A DNA stretch of 64,000 nt from Gemmatimonadaceae bacterium (GTDB lineage Bacteria > Gemmatimonadota > Gemmatimonadetes > Gemmatimonadales > Gemmatimonadaceae), in NCBI GenBank assembly GCA_025358925.1, contig JANYHT010000048.1, positions 1 to 64,000 on the forward strand, in the 5' to 3' direction. Below, piece after piece: positions 36,228 through 45,692 of this stretch. Position 1 is the first letter of the stretch; each line of letters opens with the position of its first letter. A program made the position numbers and the translations under genes. Under the pieces are notes generated by a model. That model was given only the letters and a program-made list of their open reading frames with translations. It ran no database searches and was not told the DNA's origin.

Positions 36228-37532
36228 CTACCCAACCGCACGATACAGCGGATAGCGATCCGCCAACAGCTTCACGTCGGCGCGCACCGCGGCAACAGTC
36301 GCCGCATCGTCGGGCGAGAGCAACACACGATCAATCAACGACGCAATCTGTTGCATCGCGCTCGCGTCCATGCCACGCGTAGTCACCGCTGGCGTACCAA
36401 TGCGAATGCCGCTGGTGACAAACGGAGATTGCGTTTCCTTCGGCACCGTATTTTTGTTGACCGTGATACCGGCCAGATCCAACACCTTCTCGGCCACCTT
36501 ACCCGTCAAGCTCTTGCTGCGTAGATCGACCAGCATGAGGTGATTGTCAGTGCCACCGGAAACGATGTGATACCCACGTTCCATGAGCGCAGACGATAAG
36601 ACCTGCGCGTTGGTGACCACCTGCCGACAATACGCGGTGAACTCTGGCTGGAGTGCTTCGCGAAACGCGACGGCCTTGGCCGCGATCACATGCTCCAGCG
36701 GACCACCCTGCATACCGGGGAACGTCGCCTTATCGACAGCCTTCGCATACTCCGCCTTGCAGAGAATGATGCCACCACGCGGTCCACGCAACGTCTTGTG
36801 CGTCGTGCTCGTCACGACATCAGCAAACGGCACCGGTGACGGATACACACCAGTGGCGGCGAGGCCAGCAAAGTGCGCCATGTCGACCATAAACAGCGCG
36901 CCGATTTCTTTTGCCACATCGGCGAAGGCCTGCCAATCAATCGTGCGGGAGTACGCGCTGTATCCCGCGATAATCATCTTGGGCTTGTGCTCACGCGCCT
37001 GCGCTCGCATTTGCTCATAATTGATGATGCCGTCATCCGTCACACCGTACGACACCGCCTTGTACAACAATCCGGAAAAGTTCACAGGCGAGCCATGCGT
37101 AAGGTGACCGCCCTGCGACAAATCCATGCCGAGAAACGTGTCACCAGGTTTTAGGAACGCGAGGAAGACCGCCGCATTTGCCGAAGCCCCACTGTGCGCC
37201 TGCACATTCGCATGCTCGGCACCGAACAACTGTTTTGCTCGATCAATCGCCATCTGCTCTACCTTATCTACCACCTCGCAGCCGCCGTAATATCGCTTCC
37301 CCGGCAGTCCTTCGGCGTACTTGTTGGTGAGCGGCGACCCCATCGCTTCCATGACGGCTGGCGACACAAAATTCTCGCTGGCAATGAGCTCGAGCCCGTC
37401 GCTCTGCCGAACAATCTCTTCTTCAATGAGATGCGCGATTTCAGGATCGGCCGCCAATAGCGCCGCCCCCGGTGGGCAGCGATCCCACAAGTGCCATGCG
37501 GTGCTGTCACCCGCGCGGTGTGTGGTGCTCAC
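36228..37532 (-). CDS. glyA: Serine hydroxymethyltransferase
   Basis: This 434-aa PLP enzyme interconverts serine and glycine with tetrahydrofolate, the main source of one-carbon units. Motifs include [94 protein letters not shown] and the PLP-lysine block [19 protein letters not shown]. The start is a GTG at 37532 overlapping the rpiB stop (GTGA), which adds about 25 residues before the conserved core ([11 protein letters not shown]). A start nearer the core is possible but not obvious. Confidence 0.97.
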   Translation of the reverse strand: MSTTHRAGDSTAWHLWDRCPPGAALLAADPEIAHLIEEEIVRQSDGLELIASENFVSPAVMEAMGSPLTNKYAEGLPGKRYYGGCEVVDKVEQMAIDRAKQLFGAEHANVQAHSGASANAAVFLAFLKPGDTFLGMDLSQGGHLTHGSPVNFSGLLYKAVSYGVTDDGIINYEQMRAQAREHKPKMIIAGYSAYSRTIDWQAFADVAKEIGALFMVDMAHFAGLAATGVYPSPVPFADVVTSTTHKTLRGPRGGIILCKAEYAKAVDKATFPGMQGGPLEHVIAAKAVAFREALQPEFTAYCRQVVTNAQVLSSALMERGYHIVSGGTDNHLMLVDLRSKSLTGKVAEKVLDLAGITVNKNTVPKETQSPFVTSGIRIGTPAVTTRGMDASAMQQIASLIDRVLLSPDDAATVAAVRADVKLLADRYPLYRAVG

Positions 37533-38020
37533 GATGTGCTCTCCACGATATCGAGATCGTCGCGCTCTATTTTTTCGATGCGACGGAGATGACGTCCACC
37601 TTCAAATTCGGTGCTCAACCACGTTGTTAAAATCTCCAGTGCATCTTCATCCGAAATGAAGCGCGCGGGCAACACGAGCACATTCGCATCGTTGTGCTTG
37701 CGCGACAACGCGGCAATCTCCGGCGTCCACACGACAGCGGCACGCACACCCGGATACCGATTGGCTACGTATGACATACCGAGGCCCGTTCCACAGAGAA
37801 GTATTCCGCGTTCGGCTGCGCCCGTTGACACTTCTTGCGCGAGTGGATGCCCGAAGTCGGAGTAGTCAGAACTGGCCGTGCTATGCGCGCCGATATCCTC
37901 GACAGCAAAGCCACGGTCGACGAGGGATGCGCGCAAGCGCTCCTTCATCTCAAAACCCGCGTGATCGGATGCGATGGGAATACGTTCGCCTGCATGCGCG
38001 ATGTGTGTAATGTGTGTCAT
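37529..38020 (-). CDS. rpiB: Ribose-5-phosphate isomerase B
   Basis: The 163-aa protein has the RpiB/LacAB signatures [52 protein letters not shown] (catalytic Cys) and [16 protein letters not shown]. It interconverts ribose-5-phosphate and ribulose-5-phosphate in the pentose phosphate pathway. The ATG at 38020 begins 2 nt after the upstream stop; a TTG at 38026 is the less likely alternative. The C-terminus ([16 protein letters not shown]) is slightly extended. It shares an operon with glyA and leucine dehydrogenase. Confidence 0.95.
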   Translation of the reverse strand: MTHITHIAHAGERIPIASDHAGFEMKERLRASLVDRGFAVEDIGAHSTASSDYSDFGHPLAQEVSTGAAERGILLCGTGLGMSYVANRYPGVRAAVVWTPEIAALSRKHNDANVLVLPARFISDEDALEILTTWLSTEFEGGRHLRRIEKIERDDLDIVESTS

Positions 38021-38022
38021 GA

Positions 38023-39099
38023 TCAAGTCTCGCGATTAGGGTACTGTGGCCATGTCTGCAACATGCCGCGCACGGCTTTGATACGCTGCTCTGCAACACG
38101 GTCAGCTGCTTTGTACGTTGGAATATGCGTCTCTTTTGCCAGACGGAATACGCTCAACACCGTGTGATAAATCTCATCCGCTTTGCGCAGCGAACGCTCA
38201 CGATTCCATCCGGTCAATTCGCTATACACGTTAATGACGCCGCCAGCATTTGCCACGTAGTCCGGCGCGTACAAAATACCCTGCGCTTCAAGCGCGTCGC
38301 CATGCCGATCTTCGAGTAACTGATTGTTGGCCGCACCTGACACAATTTCGACCTGTAGCTGCGGAATGGTGTCGTCGTTGAGCACGCCGCCCAAAGCACA
38401 CGGTGCAAAGATGTCGGCTTTTACACGGTAGATGTCAGCGAGCGCGACAACTGTGGCGCCAGTCGCGTCGACGACACGTTGCATGCGCATCGCATCAATG
38501 TCGGTGATGACGAGTAACGCACCCGCTTTATGCAGTTCGACGGCGAGATGATAGCCCACATGACCACAGCCCTGAATCGCGACCGTACGCCCGTCTAACG
38601 AATCGCTACCCCATCGCTCACAGGCGGACGCCTGAATAGCGCGAAACACGCCGTGCGCGGTGACCGACGATGGATCGCCAGACTTCGACCCGATGCCGGT
38701 CACGTACTTCGTTTCCATGTGCACGAAGTCCATATCTTCGACGGTTGTTCCGACATCCTCGGCCGTCACATACCGTCCGCCGAGTGAATCGACAAATCGT
38801 CCGTGTGCGCGAAAGATCATTTCGCGATTGACAGTCTTGTTGTCGCCGATGATTACCGACTTTCCGCCGCCAAGGTTGAGACCTGCGACGGCATTCTTGT
38901 ACGTCATGCCGCGCGAAAGCCGCAACGCGTCAGTGATCGCGTCCTCGTCCGTAGCGTAGTTCCAAAATCGACAGCCGCCGAGTGCGGGGCCAAGCGTTGT
39001 ATCGTGAATCGCGATCACACCACGATACCCCGTGGCTTTGTCGTGGCAGAGCACGACCTGCTCGTGCCCCATGTCCGCAATCGTGTCGAAGAAGCGCAT
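38023..39099 (-). CDS. Leucine/valine dehydrogenase (Glu/Leu/Phe/Val dehydrogenase family)
   Basis: The 358-aa protein has GPALGGCRFWNYATDEDAIT, MTYKNAVAGLNLGGGKSVII (catalytic Lys region), RYVTAEDVGTTVEDMD, RTVAIQGCGHVGYHLAVEL (NAD-binding Rossmann) and EIVSGAANNQLLEDRHGD. The short N-terminal domain fits leucine or valine dehydrogenases rather than the longer glutamate dehydrogenases. It deaminates branched-chain amino acids to 2-oxo acids using NAD. It follows the acyl-CoA dehydrogenase gene by 5 nt, which suggests a shared operon for branched-chain or short-chain acyl-CoA catabolism. Confidence 0.93.
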   Translation of the reverse strand: MRFFDTIADMGHEQVVLCHDKATGYRGVIAIHDTTLGPALGGCRFWNYATDEDAITDALRLSRGMTYKNAVAGLNLGGGKSVIIGDNKTVNREMIFRAHGRFVDSLGGRYVTAEDVGTTVEDMDFVHMETKYVTGIGSKSGDPSSVTAHGVFRAIQASACERWGSDSLDGRTVAIQGCGHVGYHLAVELHKAGALLVITDIDAMRMQRVVDATGATVVALADIYRVKADIFAPCALGGVLNDDTIPQLQVEIVSGAANNQLLEDRHGDALEAQGILYAPDYVANAGGVINVYSELTGWNRERSLRKADEIYHTVLSVFRLAKETHIPTYKAADRVAEQRIKAVRGMLQTWPQYPNRET

Positions 39100-39104
39100 G
39101 AAAA

Positions 39105-40289
39105 TTAGTCCGGAAGAGAGCCGTCAGCAGCCGCGGCAGCGGCCAGCACTTCACGCGCGATCACCATGCGCTGTACCTCCGAGGTTCCCTCGTAGATCTC
39201 AGTCACTTTGGCATCACGGAAGAAACGTTCGACGGGATAATCGGTGACGTAACCATAGCCTCCGAGAATCTGAATGGCTTGGGTCGTGACCCACATCGCC
39301 GTTTCGCTGGCGAAGAGTTTCGCCATGGAGCTGAAGCGCGTGATTTTTTCGCCGCGCTCCTTTGCCGCCGCGGCCGCATGGAGCAGCGTACGCGAGGCGG
39401 TAATACGGGTTGCCATATCGGCGAGCTTGAACTGTATTGCTTGGAACTCGGTAATGGGCCGGTCAAACTGTTTGCGATCGACTGCATACCGCATGGCCGC
39501 CTCGAGGGCGCCGCGCGCAATGCCGATGGCTTGCGCCGCAATGCCCAAGCGACCGTGATCGAGCGAACCGAGCGCGTAGATCAGTCCTTTCCCCTCATCA
39601 CCGAGGAGGCGATCGCCCGGCACTCGGCAGTCGTCAAGAATAATTTGCAGCGTGGGTGACGCGCGCAGTCCTAACTTCGATTCTTTCTTGCCCAACTGAA
39701 AACCGGGCAAATCGGGCGTGAGGATGAATGTTGAAATGCCCTTCGTGCCGCGTCGCGCATCGGCGGTGTCTGTGCGCGCCATGCAGAGAATCACCCCTGC
39801 TTCATTCCCGTGCGAGACCCATGCTTTCGTACCGGTGAGAATCCAATCGTCGCCATCGCGAACGGCCTGACAGCGCAGCGATGCTGCGTCGGACCCTGCT
39901 TCCGTTTCGGACAATGCGAACGCGCCGATGGTGTCGCCTCGCGCCATCGGACCGAGAAAGCGCGTGCGCTGCGTTTCGGTGCCGAAGTTGAGAATCATCT
40001 GCGTGGGCAACGAATTGTGTACGCTTAACAACACGGCCGCGGACGCATCGACGACGGCAATTTCTTCAAGGGCTAATAGATAGCTTTGCGCATCAAGTGC
40101 GAGTCCATCATACGCTTCAGGGGTGAGCATGCCGAAAAACCCGAGTTTCGCCATCTGCGCGACCATGCTGCGATCGAAGCGAGATTCGCGATCACGTTCG
40201 GCGGCGAGCGAGGCGAGTTCACGCTGCGCAAACTCGCGCGCCAGCGTCTGAATTTGCTGTTGCGTTTCGTTGAGATATATGAGCGACAT
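39105..40289 (-). CDS. Short-chain acyl-CoA dehydrogenase
   Basis: This 394-aa flavoprotein begins MSLIYLNETQQQIQTLAREF. It contains AFALSETEAGSDAASL, ILTGTKAWVSHGNEAGVI, YAVDRKQFDRPITEFQAIQF, QILGGYGYVTDYPVERFFRD and VTEIYEGTSEVQRMVIARE. The Glu in YEGT is the catalytic base of the butyryl/medium-chain branch. It oxidises acyl-CoA to enoyl-CoA and passes electrons to ETF. The ATG at 40289 is used. The frame extends to 40403 inside the upstream gene without similarity. It is operonic with 3-hydroxyacyl-CoA dehydrogenase and thiolase, but no enoyl-CoA hydratase or ETF gene is present here. Confidence 0.95.
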   Translation of the reverse strand: MSLIYLNETQQQIQTLAREFAQRELASLAAERDRESRFDRSMVAQMAKLGFFGMLTPEAYDGLALDAQSYLLALEEIAVVDASAAVLLSVHNSLPTQMILNFGTETQRTRFLGPMARGDTIGAFALSETEAGSDAASLRCQAVRDGDDWILTGTKAWVSHGNEAGVILCMARTDTADARRGTKGISTFILTPDLPGFQLGKKESKLGLRASPTLQIILDDCRVPGDRLLGDEGKGLIYALGSLDHGRLGIAAQAIGIARGALEAAMRYAVDRKQFDRPITEFQAIQFKLADMATRITASRTLLHAAAAAKERGEKITRFSSMAKLFASETAMWVTTQAIQILGGYGYVTDYPVERFFRDAKVTEIYEGTSEVQRMVIAREVLAAAAAADGSLPD

Positions 40290-40305
40290 GCGTTCGTGTG
40301 CGCGA

Positions 40306-41187
40306 TCAGTAAGTGTAGAAACCGCGACCGGCTTTTTTGCCGTACCAGCCTGCCGCAACGTATTTGCGGAGCAATGGGCACGGTCGGTACTTCGGATCAC
40401 CAAGGCCTTTGTGCAGGACTTCGAGAATAGCGAGACAGGTATCGAGGCCGATGAAATCCGCGAGGGCTAACGGCCCCATGGGATGATTCATCCCCAGCTT
40501 CATCACGGTGTCAATCGACTCGACCGATCCAACGCCTTCCATCACACAAAAGATGGCTTCGTTAATCATCGGCATGAGAATCCGATTGGCCACGAAACCC
40601 GGATAGTCGTTCACTTCCACCGGTGTTTTACCCAACGCCTTCGCGAGCGCCATCACCTGCTGCGTGGTGGCATCCGACGTGGCGAGGCCGCGAATCACCT
40701 CTACCAACTGCATCACGGGTACCGGATTCATGAAGTGCATGCCAATGACGAATTCCGGACGTTTCGTGCGCGCGGCAATTTCCGTGATGGCAATCGAGCT
40801 GGTATTGGATGCGAGAATGGCGCCCGCTGGCGCCAAACGATCCAGCTCTTCAAAGATTTTGAACTTGAGGTCCACGCGCTCCGTCGCGGCTTCTACCACG
40901 CACTGCGCGTTCGCAACCGCATCGAGCGACGTTGATGTGTGCACGCGCGCCAGTGCAGCGGCGGCCGACTCCGCAGTCACGGCACCCTTTTTCACTTGAC
41001 GATCAAGATTTCGCGCGATCGTATCCATTCCACGCGTGAGCGCATCGGCGCTCACGTCAATGATGGTCACGTGATGACCACTCGTTGCGAAAACATGCGC
41101 GATGCCATTTCCCATCTGTCCGGCACCCACCACGGCGACGTTGGTGATCGCGCTCGTCGACACGTCCATCGTATGCTCCGAGATCAT
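40306..41187 (-). CDS. 3-hydroxybutyryl-CoA dehydrogenase
   Basis: The 293-aa enzyme has an N-terminal Rossmann motif ([20 protein letters not shown]), [38 protein letters not shown], the catalytic region [20 protein letters not shown], and the C-terminal helical domain with [19 protein letters not shown] and [19 protein letters not shown]. It reduces acetoacetyl-CoA or oxidises 3-hydroxybutyryl-CoA. Two starts are plausible: ATG 41187 (GGAG 8 nt upstream) and ATG 41169 (GGAG 6 nt upstream). The longer one is given. It lies between the CPBP protease and acyl-CoA dehydrogenase genes. Confidence 0.95.
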   Translation of the reverse strand: MISEHTMDVSTSAITNVAVVGAGQMGNGIAHVFATSGHHVTIIDVSADALTRGMDTIARNLDRQVKKGAVTAESAAAALARVHTSTSLDAVANAQCVVEAATERVDLKFKIFEELDRLAPAGAILASNTSSIAITEIAARTKRPEFVIGMHFMNPVPVMQLVEVIRGLATSDATTQQVMALAKALGKTPVEVNDYPGFVANRILMPMINEAIFCVMEGVGSVESIDTVMKLGMNHPMGPLALADFIGLDTCLAILEVLHKGLGDPKYRPCPLLRKYVAAGWYGKKAGRGFYTY

Positions 41188-41191
41188 AACG

Positions 41192-42103
41192 TCAGCTCCG
41201 TAATTGCGTGAAGAACAGTAGCGCGCCACCAAGCACAACGGCTGCAGCGATTCCACCTTCAGGGCCCCACGCGCCGCCGCTCCACCAGTCCGGTGCAGAT
41301 AGCACGCTCCGATAGGCCGGTGTGGCAAAGGGAAGTCCGCTCACCGGCACGTGCAGCACCGCCGCCATCACGACGTTCCATCCCACGTGTGCGCTCCACG
41401 CTGCGGGCACGCTGTGCAGTCGTTCGCGTATCGTGCCCAGACAAAGCCCGGCTAAGACAACCAACGCCGTCGTTCGCACACTTGCGCCCGGATTATTCAG
41501 GTGCACTGCACCAAATGCGACGCTTGTGCTCCACAAGGCAACGCGCGCGCCACCCGCCGAGTTCGCAACGCTCCACAAGTACCCACGAAAGAACAGTTCT
41601 TCCCAGAGCGCGGCCGGTGCAAGCAAGAGCACGATCCGTAACGTCGCCGCATTCCACGCACGCACACCGGATGTGCTGTCGCCAAAACTCACCGCCATCG
41701 ATTCCACGTGCAACGCACGCGTTGCGAACAATAGCAAGGCGGTGCCGACGATCGCGCCCGTGCCGAACAAAAATCCCCGGCCAACAGTGCGCGGTCCCCA
41801 CGACGCAACACCAAGTCCAGCCGACGACCACGTCGCATCGTCAACGAAGCGAAGCGCACCGACCAATGCCGCGAACACCGACGCCACCAACACCCATGGA
41901 TACGCGGGCACGGGTTCGCTAACCACACGCGACAACGCGGCAAACGCCGGTATGAGCACGGCGCCAAGTATTCCCTGCGCCAAGACCAGGCACACACCAA
42001 ACGACAAAAGTCTCCATGGGGCACGCAGCATGCCCGACGGCGCATACAGGAACGAGGGCGCGTTGTCGGAGCTGTCCGCAGCGCGCCCTGATTTGCGCAA
42101 CAC
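41192..42103 (-). CDS. CPBP-family intramembrane protease
   Basis: The 303-aa polytopic membrane protein shows the three CPBP (ABI/CAAX-like) motifs: [14 protein letters not shown] (EExxxR), [11 protein letters not shown] (FxxxH) and [12 protein letters not shown] (HxxxN). Several hydrophobic segments are visible, for example [19 protein letters not shown] and [17 protein letters not shown]. Members cleave or process prenylated or other membrane substrates, or assist in bacteriocin immunity. The substrate here is unknown. It starts with GTG at 42103 directly after the thiolase TAA and ends 4 nt before the next start, so it is embedded in the acyl-CoA operon. Confidence 0.87.
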   Translation of the reverse strand: MLRKSGRAADSSDNAPSFLYAPSGMLRAPWRLLSFGVCLVLAQGILGAVLIPAFAALSRVVSEPVPAYPWVLVASVFAALVGALRFVDDATWSSAGLGVASWGPRTVGRGFLFGTGAIVGTALLLFATRALHVESMAVSFGDSTSGVRAWNAATLRIVLLLAPAALWEELFFRGYLWSVANSAGGARVALWSTSVAFGAVHLNNPGASVRTTALVVLAGLCLGTIRERLHSVPAAWSAHVGWNVVMAAVLHVPVSGLPFATPAYRSVLSAPDWWSGGAWGPEGGIAAAVVLGGALLFFTQLRS

Positions 42104-43315
42104 TTATCCGACCCGTTCCACCGACAACGCGACCGCATCACCGCCACCGAGGCAGAGCGTGGCCAATCCTGTTCGCGCGCCGCGGTCGGCCAAAGCATGA
42201 ATGAGTGTGATAAGCACGCGCGCGCCGCTCGCACCAATGGGATGACCGAGCGCGATGGCTCCACCGTTGACGTTGACGCGATCCGCGTTCAGCTCGAGGC
42301 CGACGAGGTCAGCGATGGACTGTGACGCAAACGCTTCGTTGGCCTCAACGAGATCGTAGTCGTTGATGGTGGTGCCTTGCTTCGCCATCAAATTCTTTAC
42401 GGCCGTAATTGGCGCGAAGAAGAGATCTTGCGGGTTGCCGGCGCCTGTCGCATAGGCCGTGATGCGCGCGAGAATTTTTAGTCCGTGCGCAATAGCATAC
42501 GCTTCTGACGTGACGACCACGGCAGCGGCACCGTCGTTCAATGACGATGCGTTGCCCGCAGTGACTGTCAGCGTCGCTGCGTCGGCGCCCTTCGAGGGAA
42601 ATGCAGGTTTGAGTTTCGCCAACGATTCTTCGGTAGTATCGGCGCGCGGTCCTTCGTCCACGCTGACGATGGTCGGACCTTTGCGACCCGGCACTTCGAC
42701 CGGTACAATTTCCGCATCAAACTTACCAGTCGTTTGCGCGACAATCGCGCGACGATGCGACTCGGCGGCAAAGGCGTCTTGCTGTTGGCGCGTGACATTC
42801 GCTTTGGTCGCCGTATACTCCGCATGTACGCCCATGTGTACATCGCAGGTACCGCACCACAGGCCGTCGCGAATCATGCCATCCACCATCGTTTGATCGC
42901 CAATCTTGATACCGCCGCGCATACCAAACACGTAGTGCGGCGCATTGGACATCGACTCCTGTCCGCCCGCGATAATCACTTCGGCGTCGCCGGCTTTGAT
43001 CGCTTGTGCCGCGAGCATCACCGCTTTGAGGCCCGAGCCACACACCTTGTTGATGGTGACTGCGGAGACCGTGGCGGGTATACCCGCCTTGAGCATCGCC
43101 TGTCGCCCGGGTGCTTGGCCCGTACCACCTTGAAGCACGTGCCCCATGATGACTTCCTGCACTTGATCGCCCGATACTCCGGAGCGTTGCAAGGCAGCGC
43201 GAATGGCAATGGCGCCAAGCTCCGGCGCAGACAGGGAGGCGAGCCCCCCGAGGTAACGCCCGATTGGTGTGCGGGCTGCGCCCACGATCACCGGCTGGCG
43301 TGAAAGATCGGACAT
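42104..43315 (-). CDS. Acetyl-CoA acetyltransferase (thiolase)
   Basis: The 403-aa thiolase has the acyl-Cys motif VTINKVCGSGLKAVMLA (Cys92), EVIIAGGQESMSNAPHYV, ANEAFASQSIADLVGL, VNVNGGAIALGHPIGASGAR (catalytic His) and LATLCLGGGDAVALSVE (second Cys). It condenses two acetyl-CoA or cleaves acetoacetyl-CoA. As the first gene of an operon with 3-hydroxybutyryl-CoA and acyl-CoA dehydrogenases, it points to short-chain fatty acid or branched-chain degradation, or to C4 (PHB/butyrate-like) metabolism. The terminator-like hairpin at 43335-43367 separates it from the creatininase gene. Confidence 0.96.
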   Translation of the reverse strand: MSDLSRQPVIVGAARTPIGRYLGGLASLSAPELGAIAIRAALQRSGVSGDQVQEVIMGHVLQGGTGQAPGRQAMLKAGIPATVSAVTINKVCGSGLKAVMLAAQAIKAGDAEVIIAGGQESMSNAPHYVFGMRGGIKIGDQTMVDGMIRDGLWCGTCDVHMGVHAEYTATKANVTRQQQDAFAAESHRRAIVAQTTGKFDAEIVPVEVPGRKGPTIVSVDEGPRADTTEESLAKLKPAFPSKGADAATLTVTAGNASSLNDGAAAVVVTSEAYAIAHGLKILARITAYATGAGNPQDLFFAPITAVKNLMAKQGTTINDYDLVEANEAFASQSIADLVGLELNADRVNVNGGAIALGHPIGASGARVLITLIHALADRGARTGLATLCLGGGDAVALSVERVG

Positions 43316-43334
43316 AGAGAGTGCGGAAGAAAGA

Positions 43335-43367
43335 CACGTGGCCCCCCGAATCCCGAGGAGCCACGTG
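43335..43367 (-). terminator. Terminator-like hairpin after the creatininase gene
   Basis: CACGTGGC and GCCACGTG are perfect complements around a 17-nt C/G-rich loop, and TCTTTCTT follows on the minus strand. This fits termination of the creatininase transcript before the thiolase gene. The long loop and imperfect T-run make it moderate. Confidence 0.6.
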
Positions 43368-43410
43368 AAAGATAGTCGATGCGCCTTCTGATTCCCGCTA
43401 TGTGAAGCCC

Positions 43411-44274
43411 TTACTTCGTCCCCGCCTGAAACGCTTTGATCTGACGAACGCCATATTCGATTTTGATATCGAATTGCTTCTTTCCAAGCTCGGCCGTGGC
43501 CTTTCGCCCATCGCCAGAAATACCGTTGTTTTTGCGCGGCGCGTTGGGATCACGCGTTTCACCAGGCGCCGGTGGCACGTCACCCAACGCATCCTTCACG
43601 AGCTCCAGTCGTACGCATTCGGCGCCGCAGAGGTACATCAACTCACCCGTATCGGGGATGCCTGCGTGTCCGCTCACCGGCAAGTTTTTCGACTTGAGGT
43701 ACACGTCGAAATCGCCCTGCGCTTTCGCGTACACTTCGTCGCAGTAGAAGACGTGTATCCCTTGCGCGGCGTATTTCGCTTCGAGCTTTGCGGCGACGTC
43801 GGCATATGGTCCCTTCGCCCCTTGGCCACCGCCGTGATCGCCCATCAAAATGATGGTTTTAAATCCGGTCACAATAGACTGTTCCGCCACGCGTTCGAGC
43901 ACTGCGCCGAGGAGATCAGGCGTAAGACCAATCGTGCCAGGCAAGGTAGCGCTGGCGTTATTCGGCGTGTACGGCAGCACGGGCATGGCGATAGCATTGC
44001 CCAACTGAATCGCAATTTCTTTCACGATCGCGCGACCCATGATGTTGTGTCCACCATTCACGTTTTGCGGACCACGCTGTTCGGTACCACCCGTATAGAT
44101 CAACGCTGTGGTTTTTCCAGCAGCAAGCGCCTGCTTGACTTCGGGCCACGTCATCATTTCAAACTCTACCAGCGGACCCTTGGACCGAACCGTTGGCGCG
44201 GCCGGTCGTTGCGCCAGCGCCAACGAGGCCGGAAGTGCGAGAAGAGCGATTGTCGTTGCGAGAGAATACGTCAT
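43411..44274 (-). CDS. Secreted creatininase-family amidohydrolase
   Basis: The 287-aa protein has a signal peptide (MTYSLATTIALLALPASLALAQ), so the mature enzyme is periplasmic or secreted, which is unusual for this mostly cytosolic family. The creatininase fold is suggested by ALIYTGGTEQRGPQNVNGGH (metal Glu and His), VLPYTPNNASATLPGTIGLT, TIILMGDHGGGQGAKG (Asp/His) and GIPDTGELMYLCGAE (Glu). Relatives hydrolyse creatinine or formamide-type amides in cofactor biosynthesis and mycofactocin or riboflavin-related pathways. The substrate is unknown. It is monocistronic, with a hairpin downstream. Confidence 0.88.
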   Translation of the reverse strand: MTYSLATTIALLALPASLALAQRPAAPTVRSKGPLVEFEMMTWPEVKQALAAGKTTALIYTGGTEQRGPQNVNGGHNIMGRAIVKEIAIQLGNAIAMPVLPYTPNNASATLPGTIGLTPDLLGAVLERVAEQSIVTGFKTIILMGDHGGGQGAKGPYADVAAKLEAKYAAQGIHVFYCDEVYAKAQGDFDVYLKSKNLPVSGHAGIPDTGELMYLCGAECVRLELVKDALGDVPPAPGETRDPNAPRKNNGISGDGRKATAELGKKQFDIKIEYGVRQIKAFQAGTK

Positions 44275-44396
44275 CGGCGGTAGGGCATAGGGGAAACGTC
44301 ACGCAGGAGGGAGGCGGAACGCACAGCGGCAGCGAAACAATGTTCCGTACATAAATACTATTCGTGCGACGACAAAATTCGTTGACCCTCAGAACT

Positions 44397-44433
44397 CCTA
44401 ATCCCTAATCCCTAACCCTGATACCTAATCCCT
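44397..44433. repeat. Degenerate heptamer repeat CCTAATC
   Basis: CCTAATC appears twice exactly (44397-44410), then as CCTAACC. After a diverged unit, CCTAATC recurs at 44424-44430. It lies in the 164-bp gap between the GGDEF gene stop and the creatininase gene start. No gene or clear promoter is seen in the rest of that gap. The unit resembles telomere-type repeats but is far too short to be one. Confidence 0.75.
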
Positions 44434-44438
44434 GCCGT

Positions 44439-45692
44439 TCACGCATCATATCCCACCACCAAATTCATGCCCGCCTGTTTCGCTCGCCCCACCGCCGTCG
44501 CACCGGCCGTCAGCAAGCCATCCACACTCGTCACATCGTCCGTTAATTCGGCCACGCCAACACTGAGCGTACAACGCACGCCCTGATGCTCACCCTGAAA
44601 GACGTGGCGTTGCATCCGCTCACGAATACGTTCCGCGAGCACAAGACCGCCCGAGAGTTCGGTGCTGGGTAACAACACCGCGAACTCTTCGCCACCAACG
44701 CGACCGACGATGTCAGTGGTCCGCGACTCTTGCCGACATAGCGAGGCGATGGCGCGCAACCATTCATCCGCGAACGCCTCTCCGTGCGCATTCACAAGTT
44801 CGCGGACGCGATCCGGATCGACCAACAAGAGCGATAACGGTTGACCGTATCGACGACCGCGCGACACTTCCGAGCCCGCGACGTCAAAGAAGGCGCGTCG
44901 CGTTGAAACACCAGTGAGATAGTCCGTAGTGCTGGACGCATCCTCACGCGTCACTTCATCGAGCTTGCGCCGCTCAGACACGTCGCGCGTGATCACAGAG
45001 TATCCCAACACCACGTCGTTCGCACCACGCAACGCCGTAATAATCGTATTGGCCCAAAACGTGGTCCCGTCCCGACGCGCTCGCTCGCCTTCTTCTTCGC
45101 TCCAGCCGTTACGCGCGGCCAAACTCAGGGCGTCCTGCACATGAGCGTCGGCGCTGGCGTCTCCGGGCAGGAGCGTTGAAAGTGGCTGACCAAGAATTTC
45201 AGTGACCGGCCATTGATGCACCCGCTCGGCCGATTCATTCCACGTATCAATCGTGCCGCTCACGGACGCAGTGAAAATCGCGTAGTCGCGCACCGCACCC
45301 TCGACCGCGCGAAGCCGCTGTTGCAACCGTGCCACTTGCACGCGTGCGTCGGCGAGCCCACTCGCATCGGTTGCCACTGCCACCACACGACCCGGGGCAA
45401 CTTTCACGAGCGACAGATACACACCGCTGCCATCGCGTGGCGCCAACAGCTCCATCGAATCGACGATGACCCCGCGCGGACCTTCGTAGCTGCGCACGCG
45501 TGAGGCGAGATCGGGCGCCACCGTTGCAAGCGCGGCGAACAGATCGTCAAGCGCATCGCCACGCGTAAATGGTGCGAGGAGCTTTCGAGCTGCCGCGTTG
45601 GCCACCTCGACGCGACCGTCTTCGTCTATTTCTACCAACCCAACAGGAGCCAAAACAAAGACGTCGAGCAGGGTGGCAGAGCTGGTTGTCAC
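44439..45692 (-). CDS. PAS-domain diguanylate cyclase (GGDEF)
   Basis: The 417-aa protein has two PAS-like sensor domains. The first is at about 8-110 (VFVLAPVGLVEIDEDGRVEV). The second is at about 130-245 (FTASVSGTIDTWNESAERVH, GYSVITRDVSERRKLDEVTR). A C-terminal GGDEF domain begins YLTGVSTRRAFFDVAGSEV, with the active loop GRVGGEEFAVLLPS. The metal Asp (VDPD) and the downstream Asp (EAFADEW) are kept. The conserved FKxxND segment reads VRELVN, so the guanine-contacting Asn is Val. It probably makes cyclic di-GMP or a variant. The GTG at 45692 overlaps the thrS stop (GTGA). Confidence 0.88.
   Translation of the reverse strand: MTTSSATLLDVFVLAPVGLVEIDEDGRVEVANAAARKLLAPFTRGDALDDLFAALATVAPDLASRVRSYEGPRGVIVDSMELLAPRDGSGVYLSLVKVAPGRVVAVATDASGLADARVQVARLQQRLRAVEGAVRDYAIFTASVSGTIDTWNESAERVHQWPVTEILGQPLSTLLPGDASADAHVQDALSLAARNGWSEEEGERARRDGTTFWANTIITALRGANDVVLGYSVITRDVSERRKLDEVTREDASSTTDYLTGVSTRRAFFDVAGSEVSRGRRYGQPLSLLLVDPDRVRELVNAHGEAFADEWLRAIASLCRQESRTTDIVGRVGGEEFAVLLPSTELSGGLVLAERIRERMQRHVFQGEHQGVRCTLSVGVAELTDDVTSVDGLLTAGATAVGRAKQAGMNLVVGYDA

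Noticed and set aside
43402-44283. A 293-codon open frame on the plus strand opposite the creatininase gene.
   Set aside because: It is antisense to a clearly recognisable secreted enzyme, is rich in Arg/His with no family pattern, and has no ribosome site.
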